Source: Glandiceps talaboti (taxonomy: Eukaryota; Hemichordata; Enteropneusta; Spengelidae). From it: DNA of 64,000 nt. Below the pieces are notes generated by a model. That model was not told the origin of the DNA. It did no database searches and was given only the letters and a program-made list of their open reading frames with translations. Of this stretch, positions 22,445-33,020 are shown piece after piece (the stretch's first letter is position 1; the number at the start of each line of letters is the position of its first letter). The stretch is taken from NCBI RefSeq assembly GCF_964340395.1, contig NC_135562.1, positions 7,443,634 to 7,507,633 of the forward strand. Reading direction: 5' to 3'. Both the position numbers and the translations under genes were made by a program.

Positions 22445-25400
22445 GTAAGATATAAACTTAATCAGTATTATGACACAACCCCATGATACCTGACTGCGTG
22501 AAGGTGACACAACCCCATGATGCCTGACTGCGTGAAGTGTGGCACACGCGGGATATTTGCACGAGTCCTTTGCTGAGTTCTCTGTGGCAGTATTTTCAGA
22601 AGTGCAGCAAGTGAATTAAAGTGCAGCACAAAACTCACATTGGCATTTGTGCAGAATGGGATTCTGTAATCTTCTGTTTGTCCAAAATAGCAAATTTTTG
22701 TCAAAATCATACTGTGTGATTACACACTTTCTTGTGCTAAGAACGATCGCTACATCATTTGCATATGATTTGCATACAGATGTGAAAAATGTGCGGGCCA
22801 TGGACACTTGGCTAGTTCTCCCGAACTATTTCCATGGTTCACATCAGGTAACAATTGTACGGGCAATGGACAAGACTAGTTCCACTGAACTATTTCCATG
22901 GTTCACATCAGATAACAATTGTAAGGGCAATGGACAAGACTAGTTCCACTGAACTATTTCCATGGTTCACATCAGATAACAATTGTATGGGCCATGGTTA
23001 CTTGGCTAGTTCTGCTGAACTATTTCCATGGTTCACATCAAGTAACAATTGCGTTGTTTCTTTTGTATTCATTTTGTATATTTGTATCATATACATGTCC
23101 TTTGAAAATGTAGCTTATGTTGTGATATCTGGTCAGGTGAATTTCATTCATTCATTCATCCATTCATTCATTCATTCATTTATTCATTCATTCATTCATT
23201 CATTTAAATAATAATTTAGGCCAAGGATACTTGGAGATGTACCCAAGTAGTCTTTTGGCACTTAACTCTTTATAATGATGAGGGTTTTACACCCTCCTTT
23301 TCCTCCGACCCTTTCTTAACCCACCTCAAGCATTCAGATGTCAAATTTGAGAGATTTGAAGAATTCTTATTACTATAGCAACGAGTCTCAAGGGTCTAAC
23401 CTTTCTTAATTCAAATGGATTTTTCATGTGTTATGAGCCTCACCTCAAAATCCAATATCTTTACTGTAATTCCCACGATGAATCTCAATCAGAGGTCAAC
23501 TATAATTTACAACTTACAATCGAAATATATTACTTCAAAAATAGTAAAGTTTATGGATTCTGGGTGATAGTTTATGAGGATTGTTTACATGTAGACGTCC
23601 TACTTCAGATGCTCCTATAAATTCCAACCTCAGGTAAAACATGTTATAGGAAAAAGGACAATGATCATATACAAGATAGTTTCAGGAGACTTCTTATAGG
23701 TGTGCACTAAGTCAGAAGATTTTCAGGAAGATTTAAAGACACCACCTCCATCCTATCCCATAGTTGTCTGAAGTCAAAACAGTTCCAGGAGTCTGGTTTA
23801 AGCAGAATCCCTTAGGTGTCCAAATGTAGAACACTGTTTCAAGATGTTTGCATTGCCGTTGGACTCTTCACAGGTGTATTATTAGTCAGGATGGTTTCTA
23901 GAGGGTTTATAGAGACCTCCCATATTATGTCTTAAGTCAGGATGGTCTTGGAGAGCTCTTGCAGGGCTGGTGTTCTGTCAAGTTTATTTCAGAAGATTGA
24001 CTATAGGTGTCCAAAGTCAGGATGTTTTTAGGAAACCTCCTGTAGGTGTCCTAAGTCAGCATGGCTTCAGGAGATCTCCAGTAGGTGTCCTAGTCAGGAT
24101 TGTTTTGGAGACCTCCTGTAGTTGTCCTAAATCAGGAAGGATTTGGAGACCTTCTGTTGGTCATGTCCATCGTGTATTTCAGGAGATCTCTCATACATAT
24201 ACATGTAGGTGTCCAAATTTAGAATACATCTGTTTCAGGAGGCCTAGGACTCTGGAGGTGTGACAAGTCACACTGTGACAATTTCATTAAGGTTTCAGTA
24301 CAGGCTTCTCCAACCAACCATATACCAACCATATACAATTTACAATAACCTGATCCAAGTCATTAGGCGATCTATACTGTTAGTGAATATGAATTTAATG
24401 CATTGTAAACTCACACAGCTATTTTTACAAAAGTTAACATTTCACGTTTTAAACTTCAAAATATACATTCCAATGCCATAGAGATGTATATGATTGAAAC
24501 CACGATGGTAGACTTACCCTGAAATCACACTTCATTTGCTGTTATCCAGCACTCAGATTTAAGTGGATGGAATGTTTATGATATCTGGGCAGGATTTGAC
24601 ATCATCATTTCCTGATACATCTGTCTAAATTTGATCATAGACTCTCTCCACTATGATTTGTTAGACATTTAAAGCTAACTATAGCTGTGACTGGGACGTT
24701 ATTTGAAACTGATTTGAAACTTACTCATAATATCGTACACCCTGTACAATATCGAATCACCTGTGGGTAAACATATCTGTGTAGCTGTATACACAATATT
24801 GTACATTAATTCCCATTAAATTGGATTTTGTTAAATTTTGGGTCTATACCCAAAATCGGTGCCCCTAAAGTGATCACTATTTCAATCTCTTACTGTACTA
24901 CTTATGACTAAAATCAACCTCTAATTAACATATGCAATATATCTATCTATAGAAAAAAGAAATATTCTAGTTAGTTACAGTGAGTGGCTTGGAATATCTG
25001 CAAATTCTAGCCTCGATCACCACAGCCATTTGTTCCTGAATGGCTAAAGTACTTGGGCAAGCTTTGAATCACAATTCTGCTCCAGTCAACCCAGCTATAA
25101 AATTGGGTACCTGGTAAGACTGAGGTTGCAATGTGAATGGTTTAAATTATCCCATGCGCTTATAGAGGCTGCAATGGATTGTTGGCTCCTTAGGGAGTAG
25201 AGCAGGCCGTTTTTGCAGTTTATAGATCCATGCCAGGGGTAATAATTGTAAAGCGCTTTGAGCACAGAGTGGGAAAGCGCTATATAAGAAATTTACATTA
25301 TTATTACTGTGACTTAAGGGACCTTATCACTACGAGTCAAAGAGGAGTGATAAATTTTACAACAGTCATCTGGGATGTGGCAAATTTCAAAAGTAGCAGG

Positions 25401-27017
25401 TTGAATTGAAAAAGTAGAAAGTCATACCTATGAGGGAGACCCAATCATGAGTCTGCTAAACAATGAATTTCTAGGCATTGAAACAAAAACGTTTGAAATA
25501 CAAATTCCCGACAAGTAATCGACAAGAAATTGCAAAGTAGCTGATTGTTTTTGCTGGCTACCACTTAATTGCCCTTATCTACTTCCCTGCATTATATGAA
25601 AAGTCATATTTGACCATGTCTTTCCACCGTGGTAAATCTTTAGCAGAGGATGTGGTGAGTACGAGACAAAGTTTCACCTTTGACTTAATTTACCCCTGGT
25701 GATCTCTCCCCTGGGGCTGTAGACAGTCAAAAGTGGTACTGAGTCTTGTACTACCCCTGGACAGAGATGGTGGTTAGGTGGTTCATAGGTAGGGTAAAGG
25801 TGGGTAAATTGGACTTTTTGTGTAGTGTAGTGCTGGCCATGTGTCATGCATGCTATCATAGACCTTGGTGGAGGGTCTATGATGCTATGCACATTGACAA
25901 ATCATTTTCACATAACAACATTTCACCAAGTATATTGTACATGTATAAGTACAGTGTCCTTCCGTTTCAACAAGTGCATAGCATGACATGTGGACATTAC
26001 ATGTACATATATATGACTGTCAAACGTGCATATTTCCAACAAGTATGTATCAAACATGAACATACATCTATACATGTGTGTATAATCATAGACCCTCCAC
26101 GAGGGGATATCGTGTAATGTAGTTTTGGAAGATCACCCTATAAGTGCTAATATTCCAAAAACACTAAGTGGAAACGTATGGGCTTATCTTTCATTCATAG
26201 CTCAGCAGGACGTAATAAACTGTGGAACGGGCAGTCATTCATCCAAAGTAAATATCTCAAACTGTCTATATGCAAACCTGTGCATGCATTCTGTCATTTA
26301 TTCATCATTTAGAAGACATCATTCCATACAACATGTCCGGGTCTATTGTCATGGGAGAGCTGCTGTCTTGTAAGAGTTGAATTTCAATTAATCCAGGGTC
26401 AAAACTATGAATAACTGGATGACAGAAACAGTCAAGTGTACCTTGTACTGAAAAACCATTTATAACTCTATTACTTTATACATATGCTGACCTTTATCTT
26501 TATTTATGTGTCTTGCTGTTGTCAATTTTAGTGAAAACATCCAGAAAAATAATGTTGAAAATTGCTTGCATTCCCAAGTGTGATAACAAAAATTGTGACT
26601 ATGTTTATATACCTGTGTCTCTGTGTGTTGTCTTCAAAGTTAATTTTGGTGTGTGCCCTCAGGAAAGGAAACCACAAATCAGTTTGAAATTCATTCCCTC
26701 ATGTTGTCAAGAATATTATGACAATGCTTAGACATGTTTTGTGAATTCCATTACTTGTATCACATGTGATTGGTAGGAGGAAAGGTGTACCTTTGGGGAC
26801 TGACTTTGTTATGATGTAGTAGTTTTGTTATTGGAAGGTAGTGATTTAGAATCAACCAGAGTGGTGTACATAGCGCAGGTATTTTGCCAACTTAGGTCTC
26901 ACCAAAGTTATGATATAGTGTGTGGAAATCTGCAAGTTTTACCATATTTGTCCCAATCTGTCACCAGTGTTTCCCCTCCTAACTTATGTTGTACCAACAT
27001 GATAACATAACCGCCAG

Positions 27018-27105
<88 letters not shown>

Positions 27106-30100
27106 TCAACACTGAATAATTAAATCAATGCGTAATCAAGGCCAGTAGTAGACAGATCGAAATGTCACATTCATTTCCAATTTACCATCCAAAGTATAAC
27201 TACATTTATATTGTACTGTCCTATTAATTCTTAGAAATATGGACAATATATTCTCCATATGTTGTACCAAGATTTGCCAATTCCACATAAGTTGCTGATA
27301 ATTGAATTTTACTTTAACGTTGAAAGATTTGTCAAAAGTGCAAAGAAATTCAGATATCAAGTAAAAGCTTAAAAATCTTGAATACGTGGCACTTGGTATA
27401 TGACTGATGAATTATATAACACTGAATTTTACAAAAATAGTACATAGATCATTATGCAGGTATATTAAGGCACTTTAGATATACAGTATTGAATCCAATA
27501 GATATAAGATGATTACTAATGTTGTAATTATTGGAGGAGGGGTATTTCTTTAAGAGTCCCCGTCACAATATTTTACCAGTGGTGTAAGAGGTTACGATAT
27601 GTTCACGTATTCGTGTTGTTTATTTATTTGTTTGTTTGTTTGTTTGTTTGTTTAAAGAGCTTGGTCACCAGATGGCTCTGTCACTCAGAAAGGTCTTGCC
27701 ACAAGGGGGCAGTATTGATTGTAATGTTTTCAGATTCTAGAGGGCACTGTCATTGTTATGGGGCTTTGGTCACTATGGATACTATGAATTGAAGACTCAG
27801 CAATGACAATATGCCACTGGCGTCAAATGTCTGTTCAATAGATGAAGATTGATTGCCATAACAGCATTCATTATCTCATCCATCAAGTAATAATTGTCTT
27901 TTCGTAATTTGCATTTTTTCCAGATTGTCCTAGTGGTCACCTAACAGTTGATGAGTTCAAAAAGATCTATGGCAATTTCTTTCCATATGGGGATGCATCA
28001 AAATTTGCAGAACATGTGTTTCGTACGTTTGACCAGAATGGAGATGGAACGATTGATTTCCGGGAATTCATCTGCGCATTGAGTGTAACATCACGCGGAA
28101 AGCTGGAAGACAAGCTAAAATGGGCATTCAGTATGTATGACTTGGATGGTAATGGCTACATCTCAAGGCAAGAAATGCTTGAAATAGTAACAGTAAGTAT
28201 ATTGTATTGTCAAGACTTTCTGACCAAACCTAGTGATCTATAAGGCCAAAAAATATATATCAGGTTCTGGTCAGGGTAAACTTTCTAAAGTGGTGCGATG
28301 ATGCGAATTCTTTTTTTTTTCTATTTTTTTTTTTTTTTTTGCAAATTAGTAAATACATATTTTTTTGACACTTTACATACTCTGTTCTATCATATTTATC
28401 TCTTGAAAAACTTTTTTTTCTTCGAAGCAGTTTAGGCTTTGTATTTAAGCAGTCTTGGCATGTAGGGTAGATTTCAGCTGCTTGTTCTCCTGATATCAGG
28501 AATAAATAAGGAACAGGAAAACAAAAATTATCAGGGAAAAAAGGATCGACACAGGGGTATTCGGGGCACGCGCGCGCTGACCAGAACCAGATATATTTTT
28601 TTTTTGGCCTAATCATGCACTTCATAAAATAGCTCATTAAAGTGGTATATACTGTATGTATAAACTTTTTACACAAATGAAAATAATTATCATAAAACCT
28701 AAATAAACTATTCATGTATAGACAACATAACTAAAACAGTTGCAGACAGCAAAGATATCTTATTTCAGCATAAGATAAACTTGATGTTTCTCTAATTGTA
28801 GGTGATGTAAAAATCATAAAATGACCCTCGACAACCCATAGTTTATGAAAATGTCTCTATTTCCTGGAGTAGTGTTCCCCTTTAACATGATGAAACCACT
28901 ATTGTAAATGTGCTATCCTGAATAAGGTAAAATTTAGGTTAAACACCCTGTAGATAAAAGGAAAATTGCAATCCAAACTGCTGCATTTTTAATCATTGTA
29001 GTATCCAAAAACCCATGAGATGCCATCGGTGCAGTCTCTACGGTGCTAACAACTACAAATGCATTACTAATGTATTAGCCTTCTCAGTTTTGAGAGAGAA
29101 TTGTAGGGAGAACACAGCACTGTGTAATTATTACCATTCAACTTTCAAGGGAGCATTAGATAATCTTTGATGCCACAAGTTGATAGGGCTAAGCCTTTTG
29201 GACTTATATGATGACAGCCGAAAAGTCCTTCTGATCCAACATGCCATCCCTCAATGACTGTTTAATATTAAAGCACAAAATGTCTCAGAAACAAACTAAA
29301 CATTTTTGCTGTTACTTTGTTCAAGGAAACTCCAACCTATTCTCAGTTAAAATCAAGAAAAAATCAAGGGTCATCTAACAATTCTTTGAAATAGAGGTCA
29401 AATTGTTATCAAAATTCAGTCATTTTAGAATCCAATATCTCCACCAAATCCAATATGGCCCCCAAATCCAATATGGCCGCCAAATACTGTGTTAACTCTA
29501 TCGGAAAATACAAGATTGTTGATGTTCCTTGAAAACAAGATGGTAAACCCCAAATTTTGTTTTTATTGTTTCAAGAAGGCCAGAAGCAAGTTTTCCTGTG
29601 GGTAAAATTTGGAAAGATTTTGAGAAGTTTGAGTTTCCAGGAAATGTGTCCCTGATGCACATTCAACCTTAACATTCCAGCTTTTAAATTCTGAATTTAT
29701 TGCATGGTAGCCTACAAAACATTTCAAGATCCAACATTCCATCCGTCTTCAAATTTTACAATTGTAGGGTGTCCAACTTATTTCATGATAACATTGTAAT
29801 TTCTCTAAAAGTGAACAAGCAGTTCATCTAATGCACTTATATACTGTCTTATATCATAAATTGCTATAATCATCACCAAAACAAGTACCTGGGTAAGGCC
29901 TAGATTGCTCCTTGAGAATCTAAATAGCTGTGTATTTACCCAAGATATAGTTTACGCGTCTGCAACATGTCCAACACAACCACAATTTTGTCACATACAG
30001 ACAAGATAATTATTTATTATCTACTAACAACTTCTTCTAATCTTCCCGACTCACTAATCACAAATGTGTATTTACCCTGACTGTATCATCATCTCGTAGA

Positions 30101-30849
30101 GAAAACCACTGAAGCGATGAAAAAATTCGTCCTTTGTGAACTAATCAGGGTGATTGTTTGGTGTGAAGACATGCATGATCAGTGTTGCAGTTGTAATAGT
30201 ATGGATTCACCAGCACAAATTTGTTTTTCAGGCTTCTTTTCACAGCCCTACCTCAAAAAGAAACACAAAACTTATCAAGTTGAATGTACTTGTCTATCGA
30301 CTCCTATTGACAAGTTCTGTCATGCCACTCGTATTTTCCTCGGCTGAATAAATACAAATAATATTCAATCATAAACACCCAAGTGTTTGAGTATTCATAA
30401 TTAAAAATCAATTTTAAAAGGCAATTTTTCCGTCAGCATCATATCAATAACTTCTTAGAGGCTAGACCAGTTAACATCTCATGTGGTAGCTCTCTCTTTA
30501 TTTAGAAACAGAGAACAAAGAAAGAGAAAAACTAACATAACGGTGGTTCAACAGGTTTTTTTTTTAAATAATAAATTGAACAATTTTGGACCAGGACAAA
30601 TTCTGTGTTGAAATAATGAGATTTGTGCTAACTTTGTTTTAGGCTATCTACAAAATGGTGGGAACCGTGATGAAAATGCCAGAAGACGAATCAACACCAG
30701 AAAAGAGAACAGACAAAATATTCCGGCAAATGGATAAGAATCTTGACGGCAAATTATCACTGGAAGAATTCATCAATGGAGCAAAGAACGATCCATCTAT
30801 TGTCAGATTACTGCAGTGTGATCCAAGCGGTGGCACCCAATTTATGTGA
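22336..30849 (+). CDS. HPCAL1-like: Neurocalcin/hippocalcin-type neuronal calcium sensor, copy 1 (3 coding exons, 194 aa)
   Basis: Join 22336-22444, 27924-28192 and 30643-30849. The family binds calcium through EF-hands and moves to membranes by a calcium-exposed N-terminal myristoyl group, acting on membrane receptors, cyclases and trafficking. Seen here: MGKQNSK start, fitting the myristoylation consensus at Gly2; a disabled EF-hand 1 with Cys38-Pro39 (typical of the family); canonical loops EF2 [12 protein letters not shown] (73-84), EF3 [12 protein letters not shown] (109-120) and EF4 [12 protein letters not shown] (157-168). Length equals the usual 191-195. Intron phases are 1 and 0, all GT-AG. 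The stop follows a short GGTQFM tail. The subfamily is certain; a one-to-one vertebrate orthologue cannot be given because hippocalcin, HPCAL1 and neurocalcin delta arose later. It is the more canonical of the two tandem copies. Confidence 0.95.
22471..22535 (+). repeat. Two tandem 33-bp units
   Basis: GACACAACCCCATGATACCT followed by GACTGCGTGAAGG repeats once with one change. It directly precedes octamer repeat copy C. Confidence 0.8.
22540..22790 (+). repeat. Octamer-bearing interspersed repeat, copy C
   Basis: Shares ATTTGCACGAGT, GCAGTATTTTC, AGTGCAGCA, GGGATTCTGTAAT, TTTGTC and the paired octamer ATTTGCATATGATTTGCAT (22757-22775) with copies A and B. It lies in intron 1 of the calcium sensor coding region and is absent from copy 2. 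Confidence 0.65.
22785..23052 (+). repeat. 64-bp minisatellite, four units
   Basis: TTTCCATGGTTCACATCA starts at 22829, 22893, 22957 and 23023, giving periods of 64, 64 and 66 bp. Units contain GACAAGACTAGTTCC or its variants. Present only in copy 1. A frame runs through it, but 64 is not a multiple of 3, so coding is unlikely. Confidence 0.85.
23146..23203. repeat. (ATTC)n microsatellite
   Basis: A nearly perfect run of ATTC with single interruptions, downstream of the 64-bp array. Confidence 0.9.
23700..24250 (+). repeat. 39-bp-unit degenerate array with palindromic core (copy 1)
   Basis: Units carry GTGTCCTAAGTCAGGATG and then CAGGAGATCTCC followed by TGTAGG. Several variants have GGAGACCTCCTGTA. 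The array is also present in the same intron of copy 2 (44730-44940), where two units are exactly 39 bp apart. Confidence 0.75.
24970..25313 (+). mobile_element. tRNA-derived SINE in calcium sensor intron
   Basis: Decayed head (GTGAGTGGCTTGGAATATCT, CCTCGATCACC). The body has AATGTGAATGGTTTAAAT and GATCCATGCCAGGGGTAATA, ending TAAAGCGCTTTGAGCACAGA, GGGAAAGCGCTATATAAGAA and an ATT tail. The same body and end occur in reverse at 36464-36764. Confidence 0.7.
25314..25854. other. Intron sequence, no further feature
   Basis: Part of the 5.5-kb intron of copy 1 that has no counterpart in copy 2. No exon is supported. Confidence 0.4.
25855..26106. repeat. Palindrome pair CATAGACC...GGTCTATG
   Basis: 25857-25884 is itself a hairpin (CATAGACC-TTGGTGGAG-GGTCTATG). 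Its right part is the reverse complement of ATCATAGACCCTCCACGAGG near 26086. The result is an inverted repeat with about 200 bp between arms, consistent with a small foldback insertion. Confidence 0.5.
26107..27019. other. Intron sequence, nothing recognised
   Basis: AT-rich intron DNA of copy 1 without an identifiable repeat or exon. Confidence 0.4.
27020..27104. repeat. Compound (GA)n(CAGA)n microsatellite
   Basis: A GA run passes directly into a CAGA run. Not present in the copy 2 intron. Confidence 0.95.
27924..28192 (+). CDS. HPCAL1-like: Calcium sensor copy 1, coding exon 2
   Basis: Acceptor TTTTTTCCAG, donor GTAAGT. Encodes residues 37-126 from [12 protein letters not shown] through the EF2 and EF3 loops to EMLEIVT. 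It includes the [12 protein letters not shown] and [10 protein letters not shown] stretches that are hallmarks of the family. Confidence 0.95.
29290..29690 (+). repeat. Interspersed repeat, also at 2971-3375 and 45890-46255
   Basis: Shares TCTCAGTTAAAATCAAGAAA, CCAATATGGCCGCCAAATAC, GTTAACTCTATCGG and AGGCCAGAAGCAAG blocks with the other copies. Internally, CCAAATCCAATATGGCC is doubled. Confidence 0.6.
30085..30360 (+). repeat. Fragment of the ACTCGTATTTTCC MITE family
   Basis: CATGCCACTCGTATTTTCCT and CGGCTGAATAAAT match one end of the foldback elements at 54735-55070 and 59020-59365. The rest (GAAAACCACTGAAGCGATGA) is shared only with copy 2 near 46675-46930. Confidence 0.45.
30643..30849 (+). 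CDS. HPCAL1-like: Calcium sensor copy 1, coding exon 3
   Basis: Acceptor TTTGTTTTAG. Encodes residues 127-194 from AIYKMVGTV through [20 protein letters not shown], the EF4 loop and the [15 protein letters not shown] tail, then TGA. Confidence 0.95.
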   Translation, partial: AIYKMVGTVMKMPEDESTPEKRTDKIFRQMDKNLDGKLSLEEFINGAKNDPSIVRLLQCDPSGGTQFM

Positions 30850-32277
30850 GGTCAAAGTTCAGTCTAGGGTCAAAGTTCAGATTAGGGTCAGAGGTTATCT
30901 AGGGATCAGAATTTTTTCATTAGAGCTCTTTTTACCACAGTATTGTAGAAATGGAAGGTAGGCTCAAATGCTGGTATCTTCCTTGCATGCTGGGACAATG
31001 CAAGCTATCTGTTTGAATTTTAAAATAGACAGTTTGGGTCAGATCAAAGACACAGTGATTCATTTTTAAAATGCTGGCATGAACAGTAAAGGAGAACCAC
31101 AAAATCAATTTTTTTTAAAGAGAAAAAAAAACAGGTGTAAAATATTCTTGGCAGAGGAGTGTGACCGAGTTTAAGTTTTAATTCCTTTTATTTTCTGTGT
31201 GCCTCATTTTAAAGGCATGCATTGTGTCCAGCCATTCAATAATTTATGCTTACTGTGTAGCAATCCTTTTCCCTTATGATCTTTATGCAAGTTGATACAA
31301 TGTCTGCCTTTAGAGCAGAGATCAATGAAGGATTTTGTATTATCATGAACGAGCAGTTTGTGATGTACCATTTTAAAGAACGTGGACTGTAGAGGGCGCT
31401 ATCACCAATGACAGATCTGACTATGAGGGCGCTATCACCTGCCATTTGGCAGATCGTGTCCACAATACTCAGTGATAATGAGCTTGTAATGTATTTAGTA
31501 TCGCAGTGTCGTAGTACGCCATGCAAATTCGTTTTTAACAGACGTTTTAGGTGGTAAGATGATAAATAGTTTTATGTATAATATATTCCACGTCCTCCTA
31601 GAAGACATTTTTCTCGTCCCTTCCATCTTCATGTGTGTTTTGTAGTGATTACGACTTCACACCAGTGCAACATGGTTTAAAAAGTGCAATTTTTGAATCA
31701 AGTGTTCAATACAATGTGGTCTGTTTTAGAGGAAATGCACCATGTTACATTAGCACGGCAAAAGTTTTCAGACGTTTTGGAACAAATTAATTTTGTAGTA
31801 ACTTCCAACTAATTAACAAGAAGGATCATAGATAGTGTCTACTTAAAATATGATATCAGAGAAAAGTTTATATTAATAGATACAAATATGTAAAGCAACC
31901 TGAAGAAAACTGGGGTAACTTTGAAATGCTTATCGGGTTGGAAAATTAAAACACCAGTAATAAAATCCTCATAACACAACCAGACCAAAAGTTAAATGTT
32001 ACGTACAAGTACAGGTAATCGTGTGAATGTGACCTGTAGGTAGTACACCAGGTTGTGTCATCAAGATTTCCTAAGCTACTGCTACTGTGATAGCTATTAA
32101 TAACAATCATGGCAAAAATTAGTATCTATATTAACATAGAAGACACACATATCAAAGCTCTTGTGTGTGTATGTGAAAAAAATGAGGCATATTTTTGACC
32201 ATCTTGCACTGATGTGACAGTATTCCTGTTCAGTGAAGCCACAGCAGCTGCTAAGTAAAATGCGCCCTATTCTGAAC

Positions 32278-32562
32278 GCCAACTTTGGCAAAACACCACA
32301 TTCTGGTTACCAAATTTGACACAATGCCATATTCTGGTTACCAAATTTGACACAATGCCATATTCTGGTTGCCAAATTTGGCACAATGCCATATTCTGGT
32401 TACCAAATTTGACACAATGCCATATTCTGGTTGCCAAATTTGACACAATGCCATATTCTGGTTGCCAAATTTGGCACAATGCCATATTCTGGTTACCAAA
32501 TTTGGCACAATGCCATATTCTGGATAACCTCCTTGGCAAAATGCCATGATCTGGCTACCAAC
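32278..32562 (+). repeat. 31-bp minisatellite, about nine units
   Basis: The unit contains CCAAATTTGACACAATGCCA followed by TATTCTGGTTA. Variation is limited to a few positions (GACACA/GGCACA, TTACC/TTGCC). Several frames on both strands are open because 31 is not a multiple of 3, so those frames are artefacts. Confidence 0.95.
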
Positions 32563-32812
32563 CTTTCAGCTTTTTTGAAAAGGATCATTCCAGAAAAAGT
32601 AAAGTAAAATGATCGGGTATGGCAGTTCACAAAATAATCAAAAGGAGTTAGAGTGAAAGAAGTATACAGTCAAAAAATAAAATTAAAACCATTTCTACTC
32701 TATAACCATGAGAGAAATCATAGAAGGATATTTGGAATAAAGTGGAAAATAAGTTGTAACTGCATGTTTCTGCTACACGGAAGTGATCTCACAAGTTTTC
32801 TTCCAAAAGGTG

Positions 32813-33020
32813 CACCTCGTAGCCAAATTATACAATCTTTAGTCTTTATGATAACCAGAATATGTCATAGTCATTTGTACAGCATTCCTCGTGGCCTAAA
32901 TATACAGTCTTTTGTCTTTCTGGTAACGGGCATGTGCCCTCATTTATGCTGCTTCTGAACAGCACTCCTAGTGGCCAAATTGTACAATCTTTTGTTTTTC
33001 TGATAACCAGAATATGGCAT
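32813..33020 (+). repeat. Three degenerate units of about 70-80 bp
   Basis: Units share CCTCGTGGCCAAAT-like, ATACAATCTTT(A/T)GTCTTT and GATAACCAGAATATGGCAT blocks. The last block is the reverse complement of the ATGCCATATTCTGGTTA core of the 31-bp array just upstream, so the two arrays lie in inverted relation. Confidence 0.65.

Larger units (their letters stand above)
28193..30642 (+). other. Last intron of calcium sensor copy 1, with repeats
   Basis: It aligns with 45281-47243 over much of its length but has an extra segment at about 28255-28650. Contains T runs near 28311-28340, the dispersed repeat at 29290-29690 and a MITE fragment at 30085-30360. Confidence 0.6.

Noticed and set aside
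22855-23211. 118-residue frame with repeated WFTS blocks and poly-IHSF tail
   Set aside because: It is built from the 64-bp minisatellite and the ATTC microsatellite inside an intron.
32267-32549. Long repetitive open frames on both strands (IWHCAKFGNQNMALCQ-type repeats)
   Set aside because: They come from a 31-bp minisatellite open in several frames on both strands. The unit length is not a multiple of 3, so the peptide repeats are incidental.
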